From the NCBI GenBank assembly GCA_027577595.1, contig JANBRJ010000018.1, positions 161,111 to 225,110 on the forward strand: 64,000 bases of DNA. Direction: 5' to 3'. Below the pieces are notes generated by a model. That model had not been told where the DNA came from. It worked only from the letters and a program-made list of their open reading frames with translations, and did no database searches. The stretch is from Coemansia sp. RSA 487. Lineage: Eukaryota > Kickxellomycota > Kickxellomycetes > Kickxellales > Kickxellaceae. Below, one piece after another: positions 17,093 to 26,332 of this stretch (positions are counted from its first letter, which is position 1; every line of letters starts with the position of its first letter). The position numbers and the translations under genes are program-made.

Positions 17093-20021
17093 TTGGAAGT
17101 ATCCCTCTTGATATGGAAAGGGATTTTAGAAATAAAGAGTAATTAGCTTGGAAGGAAAGTAATACAGAAACAAAAAATAACAATGATTACAGGAAGCTCA
17201 AAGGGAAAACCTCTGTTGCGTCAAGAAAGGTATACTATCAAAGAAATAAAGAACAAGTTGTTTTGTTTTGGAATGGCGCAGACAATATGGACGACCGCTG
17301 AACAAAAGAATACTGAAGAAAAGAATAGGGGGTAGGAGGAGGGAGGGGATGGCGGCCAGGGGAAACGGTGGTGAATTTATATCAAACATGAATTGTCTGC
17401 AAAAATGCTGGGATTTTTTATTTTGGGGAGGACAAGCACGGCTGAATCCGTCGATGGCTCCCTATTGCAGTCTTATCTGGTGCGTGTTCCCTCCGCTTTT
17501 TCTTTCCTTAAAGGTCCTGCGGTGGGCATTAGTTCTGTATATTTGGTCAATGCGGACACAGCGTGCGCGGAAGCAGCTGAAGAGTGGAAGATCTGATGCA
17601 ATAATCAGAAGCAGCGGCAGGAAAGGCTTGGAAGAAAAGCTCGTGCCTCCTTTTCCTATTTCCGGAATCCTCCACCAAGGCCAGCCAGCCAGACGCGAGC
17701 AGAATAAAAAACACACAAGCACATGGTCTTGCTAACGTTTTTCAAGCTTTAATGCATTACTGCCGCCGCTCTCCAATTGGGTCATTTGTACTTCGTATGG
17801 TCCGGCTCTACTGTTCTGCTGTGGCCAACCAACCCCCCAATTCATGCGCCAATGCAGTAGCAGAATAGCCCGAGTCGGCCGAGGATCGAACCGCAAAAGC
17901 AGTAGAGCTTTGTTTTCTCGTGAATCTAAAGGATGAGTCTTGCTCGAGAATTGATCGCCGTTTCATATGTCCTTCCCAATTCTGGCGAGACAACGTCACG
18001 CTGACATCGTTGCTTCGGTTCCCATCGTATATTCCATCCATGACAGATCCTCTTGTTCTAAATATAAAGGTTCTCAGTACCAATAATTAAAGCGCCATAC
18101 AGCAACACTCCCCCCTTATTATCTCACAAGAGCAAGAAATCGAAGCAGAGAAAGTTTGTCCATGTGAACAATAACGTCGGCAATGATGTTCCGAGTGTGG
18201 AGATTGCTATATCCAGCTATTCGTTGATGCACTGGCACATGTTTATTTTTCTTGTATCTCGATGTCAGTTGGTTTGATATCAATAACTCGATTGAAACCG
18301 ATGTCAATGTGTCGTCGATTAGCCCTGACGGTTCTTGAAGAAACAGTCCCAACGCAGAGCGTAAATGCAATGACATCAAGCAAAGGATAATCAAGTGAAT
18401 GTGCATTGAGCACAGGTAATAAAACAAGTATGCCAAGACTTTAGTTCGTAGGGGGGTTTTCCTTACATGTGAATAAGTGCAATGCAAGAATGGGATATTT
18501 GCGCTGGAAGTGCTGGTCTTTGCGCATGAATATGCCTTTTTGTTTGTTTTGTTCTACTACTTTGAGTCGCCAGAGAACAATGAGCAAAGGCCAATCATCA
18601 ATTCTGTATGGGTCAGATCGTTCTGCCTTTTTAGAACATATGCACCAGTTCCGCTGCTGAAACAGAATTGTCGGACAGACCTGGCCAATTTGGACATCAA
18701 AAAATCTGAAAACCCCTCATATTTCACATTATTGTGCATCCAGAAAAGGAAGGCAAGGTAAATCATGTCCATTGCATTCTCCGCATACTTTATTCGTGCT
18801 CTCAAGATTCCTTGTAAATCTTGCACTTTTTTATCTGCGCAGAATGGTTAGAGATTTCGCTGGAATTTCAATAGAACTGCATTTTCATATGAAGATTACC
18901 AGGAGAGCAATTTTATTGTGTTGAAAAGGGGGGAATGGGAAGGATGATGGTGCGGCTTTTAATTCGCTCTTGCGTTTATTTCCGAGGAACGGATTCCGAT
19001 CAAACCTGGATTACCTTCCAATTATACATAGCAGCCATATGACTTTGCTTTACCTCACCTTTTACAGCATACATGCACAAGAGACACCTATTTACATCAC
19101 TGCATCTATAAAAAAAACGAGGCTTCCAATTAACGCGCCTTCAATTGCGGCTTGCATCGTCAATGCACCAAAAAGCACTGCAGACGAACGACAAGATGTT
19201 GAGCCTGAGCCTTTTTTTATTTTGGATGGGGAGGGAATTACTAAAAGATGTCATACGCGCTTGATTGTTCTACATCTTAAACTATACTTGTAGCGCATGC
19301 CAACTCATGTGGAAGCCTAGCAAAAAAAAGTGGGATGATCGCCAGCAACTTCTCCTTATTGGAAGAATGGGTGGTTCATTGGAATCCACAAGTTTCAACT
19401 GCTCGCTGATTCGAGGCAGTATACACTGCCTAAACCGGTATAGTGTACATGTGAACGAGGAAAACAAAAAGGTACTACTTTTATATAGCACATTTTGGTT
19501 CTACGAACCACTAAAACGGAGAAGGGAGGAATCTTACCAATCTTTGACACGCTCAGCCAATTCGGTAATGATGATAGTCTTAGCGTTGCACAAAAAAGAC
19601 CAGTCCCGTTTAAAAATAGAGGATGTTGGGCTGGCTTCCTTCAAATAAGATGCAAGCAAACTCATCCCAATGGGTGGGTGTGCGGTGTCACTTTTTTTAT
19701 TTAGTCAGAGCCGTCATTATCGCCAAAAGATGACAAATAGTAGAGCTAGCCGCAGCTAAAAAAAGCCAGGGCCAATTGCTGAAAGAACAGGGCGGACAAA
19801 GACAGTGGAAGAGTTGGATGAAGCTGCGCTGAGCAAATCGTAGCATCATCGGCCTTCTTCCATGTTCTTTAGGCAAGGGATTGGACGGGAAAAGAAAGGG
19901 GACAAAGTGAAGCTCCGGCTCGGGGCGGTTGGCCGCCCCCTCCCTTCTTTGAAAGCTTCTTTGGACAGACAAAAGCTCGGCTTTTGTTTTTTTCCGCTTG
20001 CTAGAAAGGATGAGATGAGAG
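17093..20021. other. Spacer upstream of MFS copy B and of the GPI-protein gene
   Basis: The part to about 18.7 kb is the diverged duplicate of the copy A upstream spacer. The rest (18.7-20.0 kb) is pyrimidine/AT-rich with no supported gene. ORFs at 18119-18487 and 18557-18826 (minus) have weak counterparts in the copy A spacer and are left uncalled. Confidence 0.45.
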
Positions 20022-20027
20022 TATAAA
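20022..20027 (+). promoter_or_regulatory. TATA box of the GPI-type cell-wall protein gene
   Basis: TATAAA lies 185 bp before the ATG at 20212, leaving a long CT-rich 5' UTR typical of highly expressed fungal genes. Confidence 0.6.
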
Positions 20028-20211
20028 ACCTCTGCCGCTCGGACGCCCAGTTTCTTGCGACCCAAGCCTCTTCTTCTTTTCTCTTCATCTGGATCTCCCA
20101 ACTTCTTTGTCCTCTTTTTCTTGTTGCTTCTACTACACTTGGTACATTTTCACTACTGAAAACCTCCTCCTTGTTTGTACATTCACTACTTTTAATCTTT
20201 TCATATCAAAA

Positions 20212-20829
20212 ATGAAGTTTGCTGTTGCCATTGCTGCCCTTGTCGCGTCTGTTGCCGCCGACGTCAACACCATGAGCGAGATCGAGGCTCACTGGAGCCA
20301 AATCACCAGCATCATCAACGCTGATCTGCCAACCCTGTCGCTGGTCAACTCGGACCTGTACAACTCGGCGACCAAGGTCATCGGCGGCACCGCCATCACC
20401 CAGGCATTCAACACCGACCTTATCCAGCAGGTCGCCACCGGCATCTCGCCCGACATCATGAACCCTGTTCTTAGCCGCGCCGGCATCACCGACGTTACCT
20501 TGGATGGCAAGCCCATCCCCACCAGCGACTCTTCCCCGTCATCGTCCGCCTCTTCCAGCCCTACCACCGATGCCCAGTCATCTGCCCACGAGACCGGTTC
20601 GTCGTCGGCTGATGCCGAGTCCTCGCCTGCTAGTGGTGAATCCTCGGGTGACGAGTCCGCCACCGAAGCCGAGTCTGGCGAGGAGTCCGGCTCTGATGCT
20701 GAGGAGTCTGGCTCCAAGTCTGGCGAGGAGAAATCAGACTCTGAGAAGGAGACCGAGAGCAGCGGTGCCGCCAAGGTTGTTGCTGGCTCTGTTGCCGCCG
20801 CCCTTGTTGCCGTTGCTGCTCTCTTCTAA
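20212..20829 (+). CDS. GPI-anchored Ser/Glu-rich cell-wall protein
   Basis: 205 residues. The ATG at 20212 begins a canonical signal peptide (MKFAVAIAALVASVAA). A globular N-terminal domain of about 90 residues (SEIEAHWSQITSIIN, ISPDIMNPVLSRAGIT) resembles the small domains of yeast SRP1/TIP1 mannoproteins. It is followed by a Ser/Glu/Asp-rich stalk and a C-terminal small-residue/hydrophobic tail (SGAAKVVAGSV to AALF) fitting a GPI attachment signal. Strongly biased C-ending codons suggest high expression. The wall role is inferred from architecture. Confidence 0.82.
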   Translation: MKFAVAIAALVASVAADVNTMSEIEAHWSQITSIINADLPTLSLVNSDLYNSATKVIGGTAITQAFNTDLIQQVATGISPDIMNPVLSRAGITDVTLDGKPIPTSDSSPSSSASSSPTTDAQSSAHETGSSSADAESSPASGESSGDESATEAESGEESGSDAEESGSKSGEEKSDSEKETESSGAAKVVAGSVAAALVAVAALF

Positions 20830-21475
20830 ACAAAAGCGACCTTCTTTTAAAGGGAGATAGTCTGTTTGTTTGTTTCTTTTTCCTAAGTACTTTTTAATTT
20901 CATACTTCTTTTTTCTTTGAATAATGCTTGCGTATCCTCCAAAATGGCTCTCTGTTACTGGTTTTCTGTTTGCTGATAAAAGGGAAAAAGATAGGGAGGG
21001 AGTGGGTCTGTCTTGTTTGTTCTCAGTTTGTTCTGTGAAACAGCCTGCTTTCTGGAAATGCAAGAGAAGCGATGGTCTTTGTTTTGGCTTTGTTGTTTTT
21101 CGTGTCCATGCCACCGATTGTTGTGGCCTGCCAAAACCATCGTCTTTCGCTCTCACGCTTCTTGATTTCCTTTTTTGTTTTCGTTTTTTGCAGTTACCTG
21201 CTTCGGCTTGCAAACTCAGCTCGGCTCGACGAGCCGGACCGATATCGCTTTTGAGTGGTGGTTGAAAATTTTTAAAGTACTTTCTGATCTTGGTTTTGGC
21301 TCTTGGGTCCTCCACTCGCTCTTTCTATTTGTCAACCGCAAATTACTGTAATACGTTGTTTCTTTCTTTCTTTCTTTTTTTTCGTTCCGATTCGGATTTG
21401 ATAGCATATTAACACAGGGTAAGATTACTCGATTTGCGGCTTCTTTACTTTCTTGACTCATCCATACACAAAAAA
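20830..21475. other. Intergenic spacer upstream of the Ola1 gene
   Basis: T-rich 3' flank of the GPI-protein gene, then TTTC tandem units at about 21360-21377 before the Ola1 start. No gene supported. Confidence 0.4.
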
Positions 21476-22855
21476 ATGAAAGCAATTCTGTTTGGAAGAC
21501 TGGCACAGCCGCCGGCATTCAGCTTGAATGGAACAGAAAAGCTTATTTCTTCAATGCACCTGTTAAACAGCTGTGCTATCCTTCATTACCCTGCATTAAC
21601 TAACATATCAGCTGCGCGGAGTTTTGGTGCAACGTGCTTTAGGAGCAAAAAATCAAAGAGAATGGCACCCAAGAAGAACGTAGTCGAGGAGAAGCTGCAG
21701 CTAGGGCGTCCCGGAAACAACCTGAAGCTGGGCGTGGTGGGGCTTCCGAACGTCGGCAAATCGACGTTCTTCAACGCAATTACAAAGTCGGCAGTGTCTG
21801 CCGAGAACTACCCGTTCTGCACGATCGATCCGTCCGAGTCGCGTGTGGCCGTTCCTGACGAGCGGTTCGACTGGCTAGTGGAGCAGTACAAGCCATCGTC
21901 GCGCGTGCCGGCGTTCCTAACCGTCATCGACATTGCCGGTCTTGTGAAGGGTGCAGCGGACGGCGCAGGGCTGGGTAACGCCTTCCTGTCGCATATCAAC
22001 GCTGTCGATGGTATCTTCCACATGATCCGTGCCTTCAACGACCCAGACGTTGTGCATGTCGAAGGTGAAGTCAACCCGGACCGCGATCTGGAGATCATCC
22101 ACAATGAACTGCGGCTCAAGGATCTGGCCATGCTTAACAAGTTCATTGATGCCAACCAGCGCAACATTGAACGTATGGGTACTGGTGGATCGGCGGATGA
22201 CCGCAAGAAGAAGGACGAGTTTGCCATGGTCATCAAGGTGCGCGACTGGGTTGCTGGGGGCAAGGATGTGCGCAAGGGCGACTGGTCCAACAAGGAAATC
22301 GACGTCATCAACCGCCAGCACCTGCTGACCGCCAAACCAGTCACTTATTTGGTTAACGTCAGCGAGAAGGACTATTTGCGCAAAAAGAACAAGTTCCTCC
22401 CCATCATCAAGAAGTGGATCGATGAGAACAACCCCGGAGACAAGCTGATCCCCTTCTCTGGCGACTTTGAGACCAAGCTGGCCAACATGGACGAAGCCGA
22501 GCGCACCGCCTATCTGGAAGAAACCAAGGCAACATCGGCTTTCCCCAAGATCATTCTCACCGGCTACGACTCCCTCGACCTGATGCACTTCTTCACCGCT
22601 GGTCAAGGCACCGAGGTGCGTGCCTGGACATGCAGGAAGAAGGCAAAGATGACTGACGCCGCACGCAACGTCCACAACGATATCGCAGACTCGCTCATTC
22701 AGGTCGATGTGATGAAGTTTGACGAGCTCAAGGCTGCTGGCTCCGAAACAGAGCTCAAGGCGGTGGGCAAACTCTATATCCGCGGAAAGGAAGCGATTAT
22801 CGATGATGGTGACGTCGTGTACTTCCGCTCTGGCCTTGGTAGCGCAAAGAAGTGA
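21476..22855 (+). CDS. OLA1: Obg-like ATPase 1 (Ola1/YchF family), with possible mitochondrial leader
   Basis: The core protein from ATG 21662 (MAPKKNVVEEK) is 397 residues, matching OLA1 length. It has the P-loop GLPNVGKS (27-34 of the core), DIAGLVKGA (G3), a G4 motif with NVSE in place of NKxD (the known cause of ATP rather than GTP preference), a coiled-coil insert, and a C-terminal TGS domain ending DGDVVYFRSG. The same frame stays open upstream to an ATG at 21476, adding 62 residues rich in Ser, Ala, Leu and Arg and poor in acids, like a mitochondrial presequence. Both ATGs have purine at -3. I give the longer form as span; the shorter is the conserved one. Confidence 0.93.
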   Translation: MKAILFGRLAQPPAFSLNGTEKLISSMHLLNSCAILHYPALTNISAARSFGATCFRSKKSKRMAPKKNVVEEKLQLGRPGNNLKLGVVGLPNVGKSTFFNAITKSAVSAENYPFCTIDPSESRVAVPDERFDWLVEQYKPSSRVPAFLTVIDIAGLVKGAADGAGLGNAFLSHINAVDGIFHMIRAFNDPDVVHVEGEVNPDRDLEIIHNELRLKDLAMLNKFIDANQRNIERMGTGGSADDRKKKDEFAMVIKVRDWVAGGKDVRKGDWSNKEIDVINRQHLLTAKPVTYLVNVSEKDYLRKKNKFLPIIKKWIDENNPGDKLIPFSGDFETKLANMDEAERTAYLEETKATSAFPKIILTGYDSLDLMHFFTAGQGTEVRAWTCRKKAKMTDAARNVHNDIADSLIQVDVMKFDELKAAGSETELKAVGKLYIRGKEAIIDDGDVVYFRSGLGSAKK

Positions 22856-23530
22856 AATGATCTAGATTTAGCGTTCTGTTTGTTTCTCTTACTATTCATA
22901 TTTAAAAAGATGTTTACAACCCATACACTGTTGTGGATTAGAATGATACGTATATATTAATGTAATCGAACGCATGAGCAATTGTTTAATCAAGTTTATT
23001 ACCTGAAACGCCAAAAAGGGAGATAGAGCAGACCCCTCTATACCCCGCGAAATGTCACCGCTAAACTACCAAATATCAAATATAGCGTTGATGCACTTTA
23101 TTTATCATCAATGTGAGCGTCTAAAATGCCATTTGTATTGGCATGGTAATATGCCGTTAGAGCGATCATTTACCTTTTTTTTCTCAGTTCACGCTCAAGG
23201 GTATAGCTGGCTCCACCATGGACATATGTGTAATTTATAGCATCCTCGGCCTCGAGTTTGTAACCTGTAAGCTTCTTATTGCTACGAATTATATCTGATT
23301 CCTTTTTACATGCACGGTAATAAAAATATTAGTGCTGTATGCAGGTTTGAAGGTTGGCCTTTCTACGAGCTCTCATTTGGAGATATTGAAAGCTTTCAGT
23401 TCAATAGTCTTGGCTGGATTGGAATAATTCAACTTCGGAACATTACTTTTTTTATACCTGGCTGATATATTTTCTTTTTAGCTTTACGAATATTTGCCAA
23501 CTCTTCTAGCTAAAAGTATTGTATATATAA
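22856..23530. other. AT-rich spacer before the inverted repeat
   Basis: No supported gene. The short ORF at 23052-23240 lacks any recognisable feature. Confidence 0.4.
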
Positions 23531-23677
23531 TGTTACAAATAAAAGCCTTGACGGAACTAAAGTTCCTTAACTTTATTTTCCATGAACAATCTGGCTTTTG
23601 TACCGATACAAAACACTACAGTAATTAAACCTGTGATTGGGACTCACCATGCAACTCGCATGCCGATCATTATCACA
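23531..23677 (+). repeat. Left arm of 147-bp inverted repeat
   Basis: This arm matches the reverse complement of 24834-24980 over 147 bp with five mismatches counted by eye. It starts TGTTACAAATAAAAGCC and contains the short hairpin GGAAC-TAAA-GTTCC. An ATG ORF (23582-23713, 43 codons) begins inside it. Confidence 0.9.
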
Positions 23678-23713
23678 TATAAAATCCTGAGTAAATTTGT
23701 GGAGGAAAAATAA
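23582..23713 (+). pseudogene. Short ORF starting in the left inverted-repeat arm, possible UBL fragment
   Basis: 43 residues beginning MNNLAFVPIQNTT. Both repeat arms encode the same first 32 residues except two (Ala/Gly, Gly/Val). After the arm the frame continues IIITYKILSKFVEEK, which weakly resembles the first strand and helix of the ubiquitin-like ORF at 24215 (IIQIKCKNISVKYLRGK), then stops. It may be a truncated family member or chance. Confidence 0.3.
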
Positions 23714-24214
23714 AAGTCGTTTCCTTTGCTCATTTATACATCACAATAGCTTTAATGAGTATTAGTGAATACACGCTTTTTGTTACTGCTCGAAATATTT
23801 CCACTTGGTGAGCGTGATCAAGAAACCAGGGTTTCATCTTAGTACCAAAGTGACATCCTTTCTTATAAAGGCTGCATGTGCGAGGTATTTGCCAAAGTGC
23901 CCACTCTTTTCCACCTTCCAAACTCTATTCCATTTTTCTTTGCTGACTTTTCTGCTCAGTCCTTTGATCCTGGATTTACACTACATTATATCATTACTCA
24001 TTGCTTTGTCTTATAATTTTAGTTTTCAAAATTTACCAAGCGCTTTCACTGTCATGTTGCCATTATCCAGCTGCATATTTATAAATAGATATGCCACTAA
24101 GAACCGTTTGGAAGTAAGACTGCATCTATTTTTCTGCTAAAAGCTTGGTTTCAAAATAAAACCTATCTCAGCTAGCATGTGCACATGTGTTTTTCTTTTC
24201 ATCTATCAATATAG

Positions 24215-24493
24215 TTATCGTGTATTGTTCTTTTTTATAAAATACATCTTATATCTTTGGCTAAACTGAACACCATTATGAATAGCTGTATAATAAATAT
24301 ACGAACCTGTATTTAGATCATAATCTTGCAACTTGTGATCATCATCAAGTGTACCACGAATTTTTCCACCATTGCTGGTATAATAAATAGGTGTGCCAGA
24401 TACAGGGACAGCGGCTAGCTTTCCTCGCAAATATTTTACAGAAATGTTTTTACATTTTATTTGGATGATGGTGGGCTCCCTATCAGGTTCCAA
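24215..24493 (-). CDS. Ubiquitin-like (beta-grasp) ORF without an ATG
   Basis: 92 codons; the reported first codon is TTG and no in-frame ATG occurs until near the C-terminus. The order strand (IIQIKCK), helix (KYLRGKLAAV), strand (PIYYTSNGG), LQDYDLNTGSYIYYT and final strand matches a ubiquitin fold, with LQDYDL-x-TGS the usual LSDYNIQKES position. It aligns end to end with the ORF at 25309-25551. The frame is open well upstream of TTG, past an acceptor-like TACTACAG at about 24570, so an upstream exon could supply the ATG. Otherwise it is a pseudogene. It lies inside the 147-bp inverted repeat. Confidence 0.5.
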   Translation of the reverse strand: MEPDREPTIIQIKCKNISVKYLRGKLAAVPVSGTPIYYTSNGGKIRGTLDDDHKLQDYDLNTGSYIYYTAIHNGVQFSQRYKMYFIKKNNTR

Positions 24494-24640
24494 CTCCGGG
24501 ACGTCTTGAATTTTGGGCGTGGTTTCTTATTATCGTCAATATATGATGTGGGTGTCTTGGTATATCTGTAGTAAACACAGGAAAAACAATAAAAAGAAAG
24601 TGAAGCAAAATTAGATGCGATGGAGGGAAAATGTGGGAAT

Positions 24641-24646
24641 TTTATA
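24641..24646 (-). promoter_or_regulatory. TATA box upstream of the UBL-like ORF 24215-24493
   Basis: TATAAAAT on the minus strand about 150 bp before the conserved ORF start. A pyrimidine-rich leader with CACATTT follows, as in the paralogue at 25309. Confidence 0.45.
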
Positions 24647-24833
24647 GCATCTTTGTACTTTATAAAATGTGTAAAACAATAATGTTCCCACTATATCTGG
24701 AAGCTGGTCGACACAGGTGTGTGGTGTAGTATTGAGCACTTTACAAACATTCCAAATATAGCATGGAAATCATATCTGAACATGTTTGGGTTCTATTTTT
24801 GTAAGATATTGATATGTATTTATATATCGATAG

Positions 24834-24980
24834 TGTGATAATGATCGGCATGCGAGTTGCATGGTGAGTCACAATCACAGGTTTAATTACTGTAGTGTTT
24901 TGTATGGGTACAAAACCCAGATTGTTCATGAAAAATAAAGATAAGGAACTTTAGTTCCGTCAAGGCTTTTATTTGTAACA
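24834..24980 (-). repeat. Right arm of 147-bp inverted repeat
   Basis: Reverse complement of 23531-23677 with five mismatches. The arms enclose about 1.16 kb holding the ATG-less ubiquitin-like ORF. No target-site duplication or transposase was seen. Confidence 0.9.
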
Positions 24981-25308
24981 GATAGCTATATAGTAATTAC
25001 ACAATATGTACAATTTTAGTTCTTATATACTAAGTATAGATTATATTTTGAGGGAGAGCTTGCTAGGTCGCTAATTTGGCTCATTTTAATAGCATATAGA
25101 TTAATGGCAGAATTGCCATCTGATTCACTTTGCTACACGTTAATAGCTGCCACACAAGGCTGATGCGTACCATATTGTTTTATTTAATAAGGTACCTAAA
25201 AGAAGTAAAAGTAAACAACATTGCAGCTACACAATGTATACATCCCAAAACCAAGGGATGTATTTTTGTGCTGTTTTCTCCCATCAGTGTGATCATTGCA
25301 TATTGTTT

Positions 25309-25551
25309 TTAGCTACCAATCTTCAATTTATATTCCATTTGAGTAAGTTCGCCGCGATAGCGAGTTTTATAGCGAATATATGAGTCAGTCGCCAGGCCAT
25401 GCTTCTGCAAGCTGTTATTAAGCTTGCTATAAGTTTTTCCTTTATCATTGCTATAGTAAATACTTTCACCAGGTGCAAGAAGAAACAGTAATTTTTTTTG
25501 GAATTCTTCTACTGACATATTGCCATTTTCAATCTTAAGGATTTTTACCAT
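25309..25551 (-). CDS. Small ubiquitin-like (beta-grasp) protein (80 aa)
   Basis: A complete ATG-to-stop ORF; an in-frame TAA lies four codons upstream of the ATG. The pattern is strand MVKILKIENG, helix VEEFQKKLLFLL, strand ESIYYSNDKGK, then KLNNSLQKHGLATDSYIRYKTRYRG and a last strand MEYKLKI. This resembles ubiquitin's beta-beta-alpha-beta-beta order. It aligns to the ORF at 24215-24493 throughout. The end (IGS) has no diglycine, so conjugation is not supported. A TATA box stands about 160 bp upstream. No known family name assigned. Confidence 0.6.
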   Translation of the reverse strand: MVKILKIENGNMSVEEFQKKLLFLLAPGESIYYSNDKGKTYSKLNNSLQKHGLATDSYIRYKTRYRGELTQMEYKLKIGS

Positions 25552-26332
25552 TTTAGTTTCTTACTCTTGTAATTATTCCTAATACACGCTGTGGAAATTC
25601 TGGATAGTCTCTAATGAGCACAGAAAAAGAAATATAAAAGCAAGTAAAGGAAATGTGAATATGTAATTAAAAGGGGATAGGGATGGAAATTGGACGGCCT
25701 TTTCTTAGCTTTTTATACCATATTTAGTTCGTATAGGATTGCTGCGATAGCTTTTTCTTTCAAACAACATTGGGAAGCTTTCATCGACATGGTAATGCAA
25801 TGAAATCCGACCCCGTTCAGGTTTTATTTATATATCATACTGCCATTTATTTTTACACTGGCTATTGGGCAGCAACTGTTGTATTCATATAATGCTATTT
25901 CATATGCGATATAAATATAATTCTTCTATTTTTGCTAGCTCTTGTTCGGTTTCCAAATTGGCTCCACAACCTCAGCCCATTTACATATTTTTATTCTTTA
26001 ATTGTCGAGACCAATATGGATTAACAGTTGTAAGGACGTGAGACATCCAAGAAATTATAATCTGACATACAGCTGGGATTACAAGAGATAATGCGCTAAA
26101 AATGGCTCAGTTGTTGCTTGCATCTGGCACCCGCTTCCCCTGATTGGCTAAAAAGACAGTTTGCCACTATGCATTGTGTTTACGTTTAAATTGGCTCCAC
26201 AAGCAGCAAACGCTGAACTGTTTTCTTTTCCCTGACCTTTCCCTTTTTTTTTGTGAGCCTTTCTTGTTTTTGGTATTTATATGCAAATCGTCAACTTTTT
26301 TCTTCGCGTTTTTCGCTATTCAATTTTGTGAA
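25552..26332. other. AT-rich spacer with promoters of the UBL-like gene and PLK4
   Basis: Contains TATAAAA on the minus strand at 25711-25717 for the UBL-like gene and a T-rich leader before the PLK4 ATG at 26333. No other gene supported. Confidence 0.4.

Noticed and set aside
17851-17930. tRNA gene on the minus strand (B-box-like GGTTCGATCC)
   Set aside because: The bases flanking the loop do not pair and no A-box/acceptor stem fits; kept only as a conserved-block observation.
20107-20211. N-terminal extension of the GPI-type protein
   Set aside because: It begins at TTG; the ATG at 20212 gives a canonical signal peptide and fits the TATA position.
21917-22675. 252-codon minus-strand ORF inside Ola1
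   Set aside because: Antisense shadow of a GC-biased coding sequence; Ola1 motifs are unambiguous.
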